A DNA stretch of 64,000 bases, taken from the NCBI GenBank assembly GCA_004379135.1, contig NBNI01000004.1, forward strand, positions 62,001-126,000, given 5' to 3'. The DNA comes from Acidimicrobiales bacterium mtb01 (lineage in GTDB: Bacteria; Actinomycetota; Acidimicrobiia; Acidimicrobiales; Ilumatobacteraceae). How positions within the stretch are numbered: position 1 is the first letter of the stretch; each line of letters begins with the position of its first letter. The translations under genes and the position numbers were made by a program. Under the pieces are notes generated by a model. The model was not told the DNA's origin. It did not search any database and saw only the letters and a program-made list of their open reading frames with translations. Below are positions 1 through 8,504 of this stretch, piece by piece.

Positions 1-350
1 GCGGTGCCCAGAGGATGATCGACGACGCCGTCGAGGAGTTCGTCGGTGATCTCCGGGCCCGACGTGCTTCGTCGACGATCGCCTCGGTTCGACGGAGCAT
101 CGATCGCATGATCGATGAGGAGGTTCGGCGAGTCGAGAAGCGCTTGGGACCGGCGGCGGCCGACGAAGTGAGGCGTTCGCTTCGGAAGTTGGCCAATTCG
201 ATTCTGCACGAGCCGATTGTTCGACTGAAGGACGGTGCACGATCCCGGGACGACGAAGCCTTCCATCGGGCGATGGACGAGTTGAATTGGCTGGCGAACG
301 TCGAAATCGGCCGCACACTGGTCGAGCAGGTCTCTGATGGCGATCACTGA
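1..350 (+). CDS. hemA: Glutamyl-tRNA reductase, C-terminal fragment (5' end outside window)
   Basis: The open frame enters from the left edge (first full codon at base 3) and gives about 115 residues. They match the C-terminal helical dimerisation domain of glutamyl-tRNA reductase: a charged helix, an arginine-rich stretch, then a segment like the family's 'L.N.ILHEP.VRLK' motif (here LANSILHEPIVRLKDGA). The enzyme reduces glutamyl-tRNA to glutamate-1-semialdehyde, the first step of C5-pathway tetrapyrrole synthesis. The stop lies 14 bases inside hemC, so the two are translationally coupled. The catalytic and NADPH domains are upstream and unseen, so the identity rests on this domain plus the hem gene order. 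Confidence 0.88.
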   Translation, partial: GAQRMIDDAVEEFVGDLRARRASSTIASVRRSIDRMIDEEVRRVEKRLGPAAADEVRRSLRKLANSILHEPIVRLKDGARSRDDEAFHRAMDELNWLANVEIGRTLVEQVSDGDH

Positions 351-1269
351 GGTACCACTTCGTCTCGGGACGCGGGGCAGCACCCTGGCTCTCGTCCAGG
401 CCCGCCTGGTCGCCGGGGAATTGCTCGCCGAGGTCGGTCTCGAGTCTCGAATCGACGTGATCTCCACCGAAGGCGACGACACAGCGACGTCGCTCACATC
501 TCCGGCTGCACCCGGTGTCTTCGTTTCCGGACTTCGTCGTGCTCTTCTTGCGGGCGAGGTCGACTTCATCGTCCACTCGTGCAAGGACCTTCCCTCGGGT
601 CCGGCCGCGGGAATCGAATTGGCCGCTCTGCTCCGGCGCGGTGATCATCGCGATGTCCTGGTGTCGCGCGATCGACTGACTCTGCGCGAACTCGCGCCCG
701 GTGCCGTCGTCGGAACGTCGTCGCCCCGGCGGGCGGCTCGGATGCGTTTCCTTCGCCCCGATCTCGAGGTTCGTCCGATTCGCGGCAACGTCGACTCCCG
801 ACTCGCCGCGTTGCGCCAGGGTTCCTTCGATGCACTCGTTCTCGCGGCGGCCGGCCTCGATCGACTCGGGCGGTTGGTCGAAGCCACTCACTACTTCGAG
901 CTCGACGATTTGGTTCCGGCTCCCGGCCAAGGCTGTCTGGCCGTCGAGTGTCGGACCGGCGACCTCTTCGCTCTCGAGCGAGTCGCGCGCCTCGACGATG
1001 CGGAAACACGGACGTGCGTCCTCGCCGAACGCGCGATTCTCGCCGCGCTCTCGGCCTCGTGCGCCACCGCGGTCGGCGCGTACGCCCGAGTGGCCGACCA
1101 GCGACTCGAAGTCGTGGCCGAACTGTCCGATCCGAACGGCCGACGACACGAGCGGTTCGTCGATTCGTGTCGCCTCGGGAACGACCCGGTTCGAAGTGCC
1201 GTCGAACTCGGAGGGTCGATCGGACGTCGACTGAAGGAGTCCGATCTCGGAAGGACTCTCGCTGGCTGA
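337..1269 (+). CDS. hemC: Porphobilinogen deaminase (hydroxymethylbilane synthase)
   Basis: A 310-residue cytosolic enzyme that polymerises four porphobilinogens into hydroxymethylbilane. The N-terminal 'LGTRGSTLALVQA' segment (residues 10-22) and 'VHSCKDLPS' are family signatures. The catalytic Asp falls at residue 84 and the dipyrromethane-cofactor Cys, in 'SASCATAVGAYA', at residue 242, the same numbers as in the E. coli enzyme. The length is normal. It starts inside hemA (14-bp overlap), and its stop overlaps the proposed hemD start, so it is the second gene of a tightly coupled hemA-C-D-B-L operon. There is nothing unusual in the protein. Confidence 0.96.
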   Translation: MAITEVPLRLGTRGSTLALVQARLVAGELLAEVGLESRIDVISTEGDDTATSLTSPAAPGVFVSGLRRALLAGEVDFIVHSCKDLPSGPAAGIELAALLRRGDHRDVLVSRDRLTLRELAPGAVVGTSSPRRAARMRFLRPDLEVRPIRGNVDSRLAALRQGSFDALVLAAAGLDRLGRLVEATHYFELDDLVPAPGQGCLAVECRTGDLFALERVARLDDAETRTCVLAERAILAALSASCATAVGAYARVADQRLEVVAELSDPNGRRHERFVDSCRLGNDPVRSAVELGGSIGRRLKESDLGRTLAG

Positions 1270-2026
1270 TACCCCGTCCCCGGTTCTCCTGATCCGCCCG
1301 ACCGGCAACGACGTCGATGCCGATGCTCTTCTCGAGTGGGGCATCCGATCGGTGCAGTGCCCCATGATCCGCATCGAGCCGAGCGGAGATCGAGTCGGGG
1401 CGCAGGCGATGCTCGATCGGATCGACCACAGCGAAACACATTCGTGGCTCGTCGCAACTTCGGTCAACGCCATCACGATGTGGGCGGCCGTCGTCGGTCT
1501 CGACACGTTGAAGGATTCGATCACCCGAGCATCCGATCTGCGCTTCGCCGCGATCGGTGACGCGACCCGCGAAGCACTGGTCGCCTTCGGTGCACGCGAT
1601 GTCGTCGTCCCCCCGGTGGCCGACGCCGCGACACTCGCTCACGCGTTGATCGACGGGTACGAGCCGGGCTTGGCGATCGTCCCGCGGGGTTCGTTGGCTC
1701 GGCCCACGTTGATCGACGCATTGTCGGAGGCGGGCTGGGCCATCGAATCGTCGGTGGTGTACCGGACCGACGTCGCAGATCCGGATCCGTCGATCGTCAC
1801 GCGATTGCTCGCAGGTGGTTTCGCGGCCGTCGTCGTCCGTTCGCCAAGTGCCGCGACCGCTCTCGCTCGGTGGGGTGCTCTCGCCTCGGCGCCGATAGTT
1901 TGCTCCGGGCAGGTCACGGCGACCGCGGTGAAGGACCTCGGCTCGACAGTGGCGGCCATCTCCGAATCACCACGACCGTCGGACGTCGCGAAAGCCGTCG
2001 CGAGATTGTTGGGAGTGGTGCGATGA
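1262..2026 (+). CDS. hemD: Uroporphyrinogen-III synthase, probable CTG start
   Basis: HemD cyclises hydroxymethylbilane to uroporphyrinogen III. The C-terminal half has the family pattern (VVVRSPSAATAL, then a 'CSGQVTATAVKDLG' segment). Codons upstream of the first GTG (1352) encode a good HemD N-terminus, 'PVLLIRPTGNDVDADALLEWG', so that GTG is too late. The frame is closed by a stop at 1232, and no ATG, GTG or TTG lies between it and 1352. The best start is CTG at 1262, six bases after a GGAAGGA ribosome-binding site and overlapping the hemC stop. That gives 254 residues. The product is secure and the start codon is inferred. The stop overlaps hemB as ATGA. Confidence 0.85.
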   Translation: MADTPSPVLLIRPTGNDVDADALLEWGIRSVQCPMIRIEPSGDRVGAQAMLDRIDHSETHSWLVATSVNAITMWAAVVGLDTLKDSITRASDLRFAAIGDATREALVAFGARDVVVPPVADAATLAHALIDGYEPGLAIVPRGSLARPTLIDALSEAGWAIESSVVYRTDVADPDPSIVTRLLAGGFAAVVVRSPSAATALARWGALASAPIVCSGQVTATAVKDLGSTVAAISESPRPSDVAKAVARLLGVVR

Positions 2027-3015
2027 CGCAGTGGGAACGGCCCCGTCGACTTCGCTCGAGTCGAGCCATGCGCCGACTCGTGCGAGAGTTCCGTGTCGAC
2101 GGCACGTCACTGATGCAACCGCTCTTCGTGAAGGAGGGGCTGGTCGACCCTGTGGCCATCGACGGGCTTCCAGGAGTTCTCCAGCACGGACCCGACAGCC
2201 TCCTCGAGGCAGTCGCGCGGGCCCATGAGGTCGGCGTGGGCGCGGTCATGATCTTCGGAGTTCCGCGCGATCGCGATGCGACCGGATCGGGTGCTCTCCA
2301 TCCCGACTCCGTTCTGGCGTCGTCGATTCGATCGATCCGCCAACGCTTCGACGACCGAATCGTCATCGCCGCCGACCTCTGCCTCGATGAGTTCACGAGT
2401 CACGGCCACTGTGGAGTGCTCGACCGCGCCGGTCGCGTCGACAACGATGCCACGCTCGAGATCTACGCGCGGATGGCCGTCGTCCTGGCCGAGGCAGGTG
2501 TTCATCTCCTCGGCACGAGCGGGATGATGGACGGCCAGGTCGGTGCGGTGCGGAGCGCTCTCGATTCCGCCGATCGAACCGACGTGGGAATCATGGCGTA
2601 CGCCGTGAAGTATGCATCGGCGTTCTACGGACCGTTCCGAGGTGCAGTCGAAAGCCGTCTCGAAGGTGATCGAACCACTTATCAACAGGACCCAGCCAAC
2701 TTCCGCGAGGCGATGCGCGAGGTCCGTCTCGACGTCGCGGAAGGCGCCGACATCATCATGGTGAAGCCGGGGACGATCTACTTCGACGTTCTCCGGAAGG
2801 TGTCCGAGATGGTGGACGTTCCGACCGCGACGTACATCGTCTCGGGAGAGACGGCCATGATCGAAGCGGCGGCAGCCAGCGGTTCGATCGACCGCGAAGC
2901 GGCGATCGACGAGATCATCACCTCGGCCCGTCGGGCCGGAGCCACGATCATCTGCACGTATTGGGCGACCGAGTTCGCACGTCGATCGTCACGGGATTCC
3001 CGAGAGCGTCGATGA
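2023..3015 (+). CDS. hemB: Delta-aminolevulinic acid dehydratase (porphobilinogen synthase)
   Basis: A 330-residue enzyme that condenses two 5-aminolevulinates to porphobilinogen. The substrate Schiff-base lysines are visible at K196 ('[13 protein letters not shown]') and K248 ('[12 protein letters not shown]'). The metal-site segment '[16 protein letters not shown]' has Cys120 and Cys130, but Asp replaces the middle Cys (position 122) of the three-Cys zinc site in E. coli-type enzymes, so the metal chemistry may be mixed. The start ATG at 2023 overlaps the hemD stop (ATGA), and longer in-frame extensions run through hemD and are rejected. The stop overlaps hemL in the same way. Confidence 0.96.
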   Translation: MTQWERPRRLRSSRAMRRLVREFRVDGTSLMQPLFVKEGLVDPVAIDGLPGVLQHGPDSLLEAVARAHEVGVGAVMIFGVPRDRDATGSGALHPDSVLASSIRSIRQRFDDRIVIAADLCLDEFTSHGHCGVLDRAGRVDNDATLEIYARMAVVLAEAGVHLLGTSGMMDGQVGAVRSALDSADRTDVGIMAYAVKYASAFYGPFRGAVESRLEGDRTTYQQDPANFREAMREVRLDVAEGADIIMVKPGTIYFDVLRKVSEMVDVPTATYIVSGETAMIEAAAASGSIDREAAIDEIITSARRAGATIICTYWATEFARRSSRDSRERR

Positions 3016-4340
3016 CCGGATCGTCCGAGTGGTTCCAACGGGCTCGACGTGTGATCCCCGGGGGAGTGAGTTCGCCGGTTCGGGCCTTTCGCGCGGTGGG
3101 CGGCGTACCGCGCTATTTCGTTCGCGGGCGCGGATCGAGGGTGTTCGATGCGGACGGCCGCGAGTACGTCGATCTCGTGGGCGCGTGGGGTCCGATGATC
3201 CTTGGTCACGCTCATCCGGTGGTCGTGAGCGAGGTCGTCCGGGCGGTCGAAGCTTCACCGGCGTTCGGCGCCCCGTCGCCCGCCGAGGTGCTGCTCGCCG
3301 AAGAGATTGTCTCGCGAGTCGCAGCGGTCGACAGTGTGCGATTCGTGTCGAGCGGTACCGAGGCGGTGATGACCTCGCTGCGTCTGGCCCGTGCCGCCAC
3401 GGATCGTCGGATCATCGTCAAGTTCGCCGGCTGTTATCACGGCCATGTCGATTCGATGCTCGTCTCGGCGGGATCGGGCTCGGCCACACTCGGTCTCCCC
3501 GATTCGCCGGGCGTGACCCCCGGACAAGTCGGCGACACGGTCGTACTGCCCTACAACGACGTCGATGCCCTCGGTGAAGCCTTCGATCGGTTCGGATCGC
3601 AGATCGCGGCCGTGATCACCGAGGCGGTGCCGGCCAACATGGGGGTGGTTCCACCACTCGAGGGTTTCAATCGACTGATCGTCGATCTCTGTCGCCGTCA
3701 TGGGGCGTTGGTGATTCTCGACGAAGTGATGACGGGCTTTCGGATCGGGCCGGCTGGCTGGTGGGGCAGAGTCGGCGATGACGAGGGGTGGACGCCCGAT
3801 CTCTTCACGTTCGGAAAGGTGATCGGCGGCGGATTTCCGCTCGCGGCCGTCGGTGGGCGAGATGAGATCATGAATCTTCTCGCGCCGATGGGTCCGGTGT
3901 ATCAAGCCGGAACCCTGAGCGGTAATCCCGTTGCGAGCACTGCGGGACTGGCCACGCTTCGCCTCTGCGACGATTCGCTCTACACCGCACTCGACCGGCG
4001 GGCGCAGGAGATCCGCGAAGCCGTCGGACGGGGTCTGGAACGATTCGACGTTCCCCACCGAATGCAGTGGGCGGGAAATCTGTTCTCCTGTTTCTTCACG
4101 TCGTCCGAAGTCGTCGACTTCGACCAGGCCCGAAGTCAGGACACCCGAGCATTCGCGGTCTTCTTCCAGACGATGATGTCCGAAGGTGTGTCGCTTCCGC
4201 CCTCGGCGTACGAAGCCTGGTTCGTGTCGGGAAGCATGACCGACGCCGATGTCGAGGTGATCGGTGTCGCGGCCGAGAAGGCTGCCGGACGGGTCAGAGC
4301 TTGGCTCGACTCAGGCGCCGGCGCGATCGAGGACGTCTGA
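3012..4340 (+). CDS. hemL: Glutamate-1-semialdehyde 2,1-aminomutase
   Basis: A 442-residue PLP enzyme that turns the HemA product into 5-aminolevulinate. Recognisable parts are the N-terminal '[14 protein letters not shown]', the phosphate-binding '[15 protein letters not shown]', '[17 protein letters not shown]', and the PLP lysine K269 in '[12 protein letters not shown]'. The ATG at 3012 overlaps the hemB stop. An earlier in-frame TTG at 2961 lies inside hemB and is not needed. It is the last gene of the operon. Its final 30 bases overlap, in opposite orientation, the 3' end of the next minus-strand gene. Confidence 0.97.
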   Translation: MTGSSEWFQRARRVIPGGVSSPVRAFRAVGGVPRYFVRGRGSRVFDADGREYVDLVGAWGPMILGHAHPVVVSEVVRAVEASPAFGAPSPAEVLLAEEIVSRVAAVDSVRFVSSGTEAVMTSLRLARAATDRRIIVKFAGCYHGHVDSMLVSAGSGSATLGLPDSPGVTPGQVGDTVVLPYNDVDALGEAFDRFGSQIAAVITEAVPANMGVVPPLEGFNRLIVDLCRRHGALVILDEVMTGFRIGPAGWWGRVGDDEGWTPDLFTFGKVIGGGFPLAAVGGRDEIMNLLAPMGPVYQAGTLSGNPVASTAGLATLRLCDDSLYTALDRRAQEIREAVGRGLERFDVPHRMQWAGNLFSCFFTSSEVVDFDQARSQDTRAFAVFFQTMMSEGVSLPPSAYEAWFVSGSMTDADVEVIGVAAEKAAGRVRAWLDSGAGAIEDV

Positions 4341-4703
4341 CAATCCGAGGCGGCCGGACCGAAGAGCATCCAGGAGGCTGGACTCGATCGCCGCTCCGCG
4401 ACGATGAGCTTCGGAGAGCAACTCGTACAGGCCGCTGACGACGAGCGGGTCCCGGTCGTTCGAAACGGGATGAACGATCGATCGATAGCTCGGTCGACCG
4501 ACGATCACCAGGACCTGCACACCGAAGGTGTCGATGCGCAACTCGGCCCGAGTGATGTCCTTCACCTCGAGGCGCCTGGTGAAGCCGAGTGATCGGGAGG
4601 AGATCCCGGACGAATCGGCGGTGATCGAATGGAAACGACCCCAGGTGAGAGCGATGATCGACGCTCCCACGGTGAGAATCACGTAGAGAAGGAAGTGCGA
4701 CAT
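4311..4703 (-). CDS. Small membrane-anchored PH-like protein of unknown function
   Basis: A 130-residue protein with one N-terminal membrane segment (about residues 4-22, [19 protein letters not shown]). A short beta-rich region follows ('[25 protein letters not shown]') that resembles the bacterial PH-like fold found in small actinobacterial membrane proteins; this is a resemblance only. The tail is helical. Its ATG overlaps the stop of the upstream dioxygenase gene (TGATG), so the two are co-translated. Its last 30 bases overlap the 3' end of hemL on the other strand. I cannot assign a role. Its only clear link is co-expression with the 2-oxoglutarate dioxygenase. Confidence 0.75.
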   Translation of the reverse strand: MSHFLLYVILTVGASIIALTWGRFHSITADSSGISSRSLGFTRRLEVKDITRAELRIDTFGVQVLVIVGRPSYRSIVHPVSNDRDPLVVSGLYELLSEAHRRGAAIESSLLDALRSGRLGLSDVLDRAGA

Positions 4704-5614
4704 CAGCGAACCGCGACTTTCGGGTCGGTGGCGAGCTCGCTCGTGAATCCGGTCGGTCCTGTCGCAACGCCGCCGCGGATCGTGACCCGTCGCATCGCCC
4801 TGGCGGCATCGCCGTAGTCGTCGATCGCGTAGTGCATCGTCGAGCGGTTGTCCCACATCACGACGTCGCCCGGAGACCAGCGATGTCGCAGCGTGAACTC
4901 CGGCCGCGTCGAGTGTTCGTAGAGGAGACGGAGCAGATTCTCGCTCTCGATCCTGCTGAGTTGATCGATGTGCGACGTGAAGCCGGGGTTCACGAAGATC
5001 GAGCGACGACCCGTGTTGGGATGAACTCGCACGACCGGATGCGTTACGGGCGGAACGCGCTGGGCGTCGTCGTACAGTTTCTGGGCATCGTCTCGTGAGA
5101 GTGCGCTGTCGAACGGTTCTCCCCAGTAGGCGATGGGAGCGATCCGGTGAACCGCTCGCAGTGTGTCGATCGCGGCCCGAAGAGCGGGATGAAGAGCGTC
5201 GTAGGCCGCGCGAAGATCGACCCACTGGGTGTCGCCGCCCCACTCGGGCGTGTGGTCGGCCACCAACACCGAGGCCGCCGGGGGAGCGGGCACGAAAGTC
5301 ACGTCGGTGTGCCAACGAGCGTTCTTGCCGCCGCGTTGCGAGTCGAGTTCGAGGATTTCGGGATGGTCGGGATGCCCGGGAACGACCGGATGGGCCGGCG
5401 TGAGTTCACCCAGCCGGCGGGCGACCTGCACCTGGTCGGCGGGGGAGAGGAACTGGTTCCTGAAGACGAGCACTCCGTGCTCGTCGAGAAGAGTCCGCAG
5501 ATCGTCGGCGGACACATCGTCACGCAAGTCGAGACTCTCGAATTCGAGTCCGAACACTCCGGTCACCGGCCGACCGCTGGTCCCTACCTCGTTCAGAACA
5601 GTTTTCGTGGCCAC
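4703..5614 (-). CDS. TauD/TfdA-type Fe(II)/2-oxoglutarate dioxygenase, probable sulfonate or sulfate-ester oxygenase
   Basis: A 303-residue enzyme with the TauD facial triad: His102 and Asp104 in 'WHTDVTF', distal His261 in 'STMHYAIDD', and the 2-oxoglutarate-binding arginines near 275-280 ('RRVTIRG'). Known members hydroxylate taurine, alkylsulfonates or alkyl sulfates, releasing sulfite or sulfate. It is divergent from cysH, and a sulfite reductase lies downstream in that operon, so a sulfur-scavenging role fits; the substrate cannot be read from the sequence. The start is GTG 5614, which lies six bases after TAGGGT and is therefore probably leaderless. Other TauD-family roles remain possible. 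Confidence 0.85.
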   Translation of the reverse strand: MATKTVLNEVGTSGRPVTGVFGLEFESLDLRDDVSADDLRTLLDEHGVLVFRNQFLSPADQVQVARRLGELTPAHPVVPGHPDHPEILELDSQRGGKNARWHTDVTFVPAPPAASVLVADHTPEWGGDTQWVDLRAAYDALHPALRAAIDTLRAVHRIAPIAYWGEPFDSALSRDDAQKLYDDAQRVPPVTHPVVRVHPNTGRRSIFVNPGFTSHIDQLSRIESENLLRLLYEHSTRPEFTLRHRWSPGDVVMWDNRSTMHYAIDDYGDAARAMRRVTIRGGVATGPTGFTSELATDPKVAVR

Positions 5615-5620
5615 GGCGAG

Positions 5621-5626
5621 ACCCTA
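5621..5626 (-). promoter_or_regulatory. Predicted -10 element of the TauD-like gene (leaderless)
   Basis: On the minus strand TAGGGT is followed by six bases and the GTG start at 5614. Transcription would begin at or next to the start codon. Confidence 0.6.
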
Positions 5627-5671
5627 TCCGCCAAATCGCCCAAAGACGATAGGAATTGTCGGGAATACCCC

Positions 5672-5677
5672 TAACCT
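5672..5677 (+). promoter_or_regulatory. Predicted -10 element of cysH (leaderless)
   Basis: TAACCT is followed by six bases and the cysH ATG at 5684. The 69-bp region shared with the divergent dioxygenase promoter is where a sulfur regulator would be expected to bind. It contains the direct GGAAT repeats GGAATTGTC and GGAATACCC. Confidence 0.6.
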
Positions 5678-5683
5678 GGCCTG

Positions 5684-6334
5684 ATGAGTGTTGATCTCCC
5701 CTCCTCGCTGGCCGAGACCGATGCGGCGGGGGTCCTCGAATGGGCCGCCCACACGTACGGCGACGGCCTGGTCGTGACGGCATCCTTCGAGGATCCGGTG
5801 CTCGTCCACCTCGTGTCCGTTCATGCGCCGGTCGCGTCGATCGTTCTCCTCGACACCCAGTATCTGTTTCCCGAGACATGGGCCTTCGTCTCCGAGTTGC
5901 GTGACCGGCTCGGAATCACCGTCCGCGTGCAAGAGCCGCTCGCCGACGTGGTCCCCGACGATCAGTGGAAGAGCGATGTCAATGGCTGTTGTGCACGACG
6001 CAAGGTCGAGCCGTTGAATCGCTCCCTCCAGGGGGCGTCGGCGTGGGTCACGGGTTTGCGGCGGGTGGACGGACCGACGCGGGTCGGAACGCCGGTGGTC
6101 GAGTTCGACGAGCGGCGTTCGATCGTCAAGATCAACCCCCTCGCGGCGTGGAGCGATGAGGACATGGACGCGTACGTGGCCCGCCACGCACTGCCCGTCA
6201 ATCCTCTCGTCGCACGGGGATATGCGTCGATCGGGTGCTGGCCCTGCACCCGTCCGGTGGCGCCCGGGGAGGATCGGCGAGCCGGTCGCTGGTCGGGGTC
6301 CGAAAAGACAGAGTGCGGACTTCACCTGCGATGA
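5684..6334 (+). CDS. cysH: Adenylylsulfate (APS) reductase, Fe-S type
   Basis: A 216-residue cytosolic enzyme that reduces adenylyl sulfate to sulfite with thioredoxin. It has the two cysteine pairs that bind the 4Fe-4S cluster in APS-type reductases (Cys102-Cys103 in 'NGCCARRK', Cys185 and Cys188 in 'GCWPC') and the catalytic Cys211 in 'TECGLH'. PAPS-specific enzymes lack the cluster pairs, so APS is the likely substrate, consistent with no APS kinase in this operon. It is the first gene of the cysH-cysD-cysN-siroheme-sulfite reductase operon. The ATG at 5684 sits six bases after a -10 hexamer, and the stop overlaps cysD (ATGA). Confidence 0.95.
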   Translation: MSVDLPSSLAETDAAGVLEWAAHTYGDGLVVTASFEDPVLVHLVSVHAPVASIVLLDTQYLFPETWAFVSELRDRLGITVRVQEPLADVVPDDQWKSDVNGCCARRKVEPLNRSLQGASAWVTGLRRVDGPTRVGTPVVEFDERRSIVKINPLAAWSDEDMDAYVARHALPVNPLVARGYASIGCWPCTRPVAPGEDRRAGRWSGSEKTECGLHLR

Positions 6335-7251
6335 GCCTTCACCACATCGATGGTCTCGATCTCGGGATCGACGAACTGGAGGATGAAGCCGTCGAGATCA
6401 TCCGCGAGGTGGCCGCGGAATCTCGCAACCCGGTTCTTCTGTTCTCCGGTGGCAAGGACTCGGCGGTTCTGCTCCATCTCGCGTGGAAAGCCTTCCGTCC
6501 TGGGCGAATTCCGTTCCCCGTGATGCACGTGGACACCGGTCACAACTTCGACGAAGTTCTCGATTACCGAGATCGCATGGTCGAGTCCTACGGAGTCCGT
6601 CTCGTGATCGCCAGCGTTCAGGAGTCGATCGACTCCGGTCGAGTCGTCGAGGATCCGTCTCCGCGTTCGAGTCGGAACCGACTGCAGTCCGTCACCCTGC
6701 TCGACGCGATCGCCAAGCACGAGTTCTCCGCGGCGTTCGGCGGGGGGCGTCGTGACGAGGACAAGGCGCGGGCCAAGGAGCGCATCATCTCCTTCCGTGA
6801 TCGTTTCGGCCAGTGGGAGCCGCGCAACCAGCGGCCCGAACCGTGGAACATCCTCAACACCAGAACGCGACAAGGCGAGCACGTGCGGGCGTTTCCACTA
6901 TCGAACTGGACCGAGCTCGACGTGTGGCGGTACATCGGTCGCGAGCGAATCGAACTACCGGACATCTACTTCTCCCATCGACGTGTCGTGGTGGAGCGAG
7001 ACGGCATGCTCCTCGGGGTAGGTGGTCCGGTGGTGCCCGAACCGGGGGAGAGCGTCCGCGAATTGGTGGTGAGATACCGGACCGTCGGTGACGCGAGTTG
7101 TACCGGCGCCGTCATCTCCTCGGCATCGACGGTCGACGAGGTGATCGCGGAGGTTGCGGCGGCCCGCATCACCGAACGAGGCGCGACGCGCGCCGACGAC
7201 AACTTCAGCGATTCGGCCATGGAGGATCGCAAGCGAGAGGGCTACTTCTGA
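6331..7251 (+). CDS. cysD: Sulfate adenylyltransferase subunit 2 (ATP sulfurylase small subunit)
   Basis: A 306-residue protein of the PP-loop ATP pyrophosphatase superfamily, with SGGKDS at residues 39-44 and 'MHVDTGHNFDEVLDYRD'. With CysN it adenylates sulfate to APS, the substrate of the upstream CysH. The characteristic C-terminal 'MEDRKREGYF' ending is present. The ATG at 6331 overlaps the cysH stop. An in-frame extension back to 6235 lies within cysH and is rejected. The stop overlaps the cysN start by one base. Confidence 0.97.
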   Translation: MSLHHIDGLDLGIDELEDEAVEIIREVAAESRNPVLLFSGGKDSAVLLHLAWKAFRPGRIPFPVMHVDTGHNFDEVLDYRDRMVESYGVRLVIASVQESIDSGRVVEDPSPRSSRNRLQSVTLLDAIAKHEFSAAFGGGRRDEDKARAKERIISFRDRFGQWEPRNQRPEPWNILNTRTRQGEHVRAFPLSNWTELDVWRYIGRERIELPDIYFSHRRVVVERDGMLLGVGGPVVPEPGESVRELVVRYRTVGDASCTGAVISSASTVDEVIAEVAAARITERGATRADDNFSDSAMEDRKREGYF

Positions 7252-8504
7252 TGGTCCTCCGCATCGCAACGGCCGGTTCGGTCGACGACGGCAAGAGCAC
7301 ACTGATCGGTCGTCTCCTCCACGACACCAAGACGGTCTTCGAGGATCAACTCCGGGCCGTCGAGCGAGCAAGCCTGCGGTACGGCGACGGTTCCACGAAT
7401 CTTGCGTTGTTGACCGATGGCTTGCGGGCCGAGCGCGAACAGGGAATCACCATCGATGTCGCGTACCGGTTCTTCGGAACCCCGCGGAGGACGTTCGTCG
7501 TGGCGGACACGCCAGGTCATGCCCAGTACACGCGCAACATGGTCACCGGCGCGTCGGTGAGCGACGTGGCGATCGTTCTCGTCGATGCGCGTGTCGGACC
7601 CTCCGAACAGACCAAACGCCATCTGTTCATCTGTTCGTTGCTCGGCGTGCAGCGAGTCGTGGTCGCGGTCAACAAGATGGACCTGGTCGATTGGAGTCGG
7701 ACCGTTTTCGACGACATCGTCGCCGAAGTGACCGAACACATCGGACTGCTGCCGTACCCACTCGAGGTCGACTCGATTCCTCTCTCGGCACTCCTCGGTG
7801 AGAACGTGGTCGATCGCGGTTCGATGATGCCGTGGTACGAGGGCCCGTCCCTGTTGGAGCATCTCGAGGACATCGAGCCCCGTCGATCGGAGGCCTCGGG
7901 GGCACGCTTGGCCGTCCAGTACGTGATTCGTCCCCACGGAGTCGAGCACCACGATTACCGCGGATTCGCGGGTCGGCTGTTCGGCGGTTCTCTCGCCGTG
8001 GGCGACGAAGTGACCGTCCTGCCGGGCGGACGCACGTCGAAGATTTCGGCCCTCAGCCGCGCGGGCGTCGATGTGTTCGAAGCCCAGGCGGGTCAGTCGA
8101 TCGCCGTCCAGTTGGTCGACGACATCGACGTGGGCCGCGGCGACGTGATCGTGCCGTCATCGCCGGCGCTCCCCCTCGTCGCCGACGAGTTCCTGGCCGA
8201 CATTTCGTGGATGTCCGAGTCGGTGCTCTCCGAGGGTTCGCGCTGGACGATCAAGCACAACTCGCGGACGCTTCGTGCAATCGTGACGTCGGTCCGGCAT
8301 CGCTACGACGTGCTCGGAGGGAGTGTGGCACCGACCGATCGACTCGAACTCAACGATCTCGGCGTGGTGTCCATCGCGACCACCGCGCCTCTCGTCTGGG
8401 AGCCGTATGATCGTCGTCGATCTGGCGGAGCAGCGATCTTGATGGATGAGGCGACCGGAATGACGGTGGGTGCGATCATGTTGCGGGATCGGATCTCTTC
8501 ATGA
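7251..8504 (+). CDS. cysN: Sulfate adenylyltransferase subunit 1 (GTPase)
   Basis: A 417-residue EF-Tu-like GTPase that drives CysD by GTP hydrolysis. GTP motifs are GSVDDGKST (residues 9-17), 'DTPGHAQY' and 'NKMDL', followed by two beta-barrel domains. It ends without the APS-kinase (CysC) domain that is fused to CysN in many actinobacteria, which agrees with direct use of APS by the Fe-S CysH. The ATG overlaps the cysD stop (TGATG). An upstream in-frame extension to 7098 runs through cysD and is rejected. Confidence 0.97.
   Translation: MVLRIATAGSVDDGKSTLIGRLLHDTKTVFEDQLRAVERASLRYGDGSTNLALLTDGLRAEREQGITIDVAYRFFGTPRRTFVVADTPGHAQYTRNMVTGASVSDVAIVLVDARVGPSEQTKRHLFICSLLGVQRVVVAVNKMDLVDWSRTVFDDIVAEVTEHIGLLPYPLEVDSIPLSALLGENVVDRGSMMPWYEGPSLLEHLEDIEPRRSEASGARLAVQYVIRPHGVEHHDYRGFAGRLFGGSLAVGDEVTVLPGGRTSKISALSRAGVDVFEAQAGQSIAVQLVDDIDVGRGDVIVPSSPALPLVADEFLADISWMSESVLSEGSRWTIKHNSRTLRAIVTSVRHRYDVLGGSVAPTDRLELNDLGVVSIATTAPLVWEPYDRRRSGGAAILMDEATGMTVGAIMLRDRISS

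Noticed and set aside
566-1642. A 358-codon minus-strand open frame across hemC and hemD
   Set aside because: It is arginine-rich with no recognisable domain and lies wholly antisense to two certain genes. Such frames arise from GC-rich third positions.
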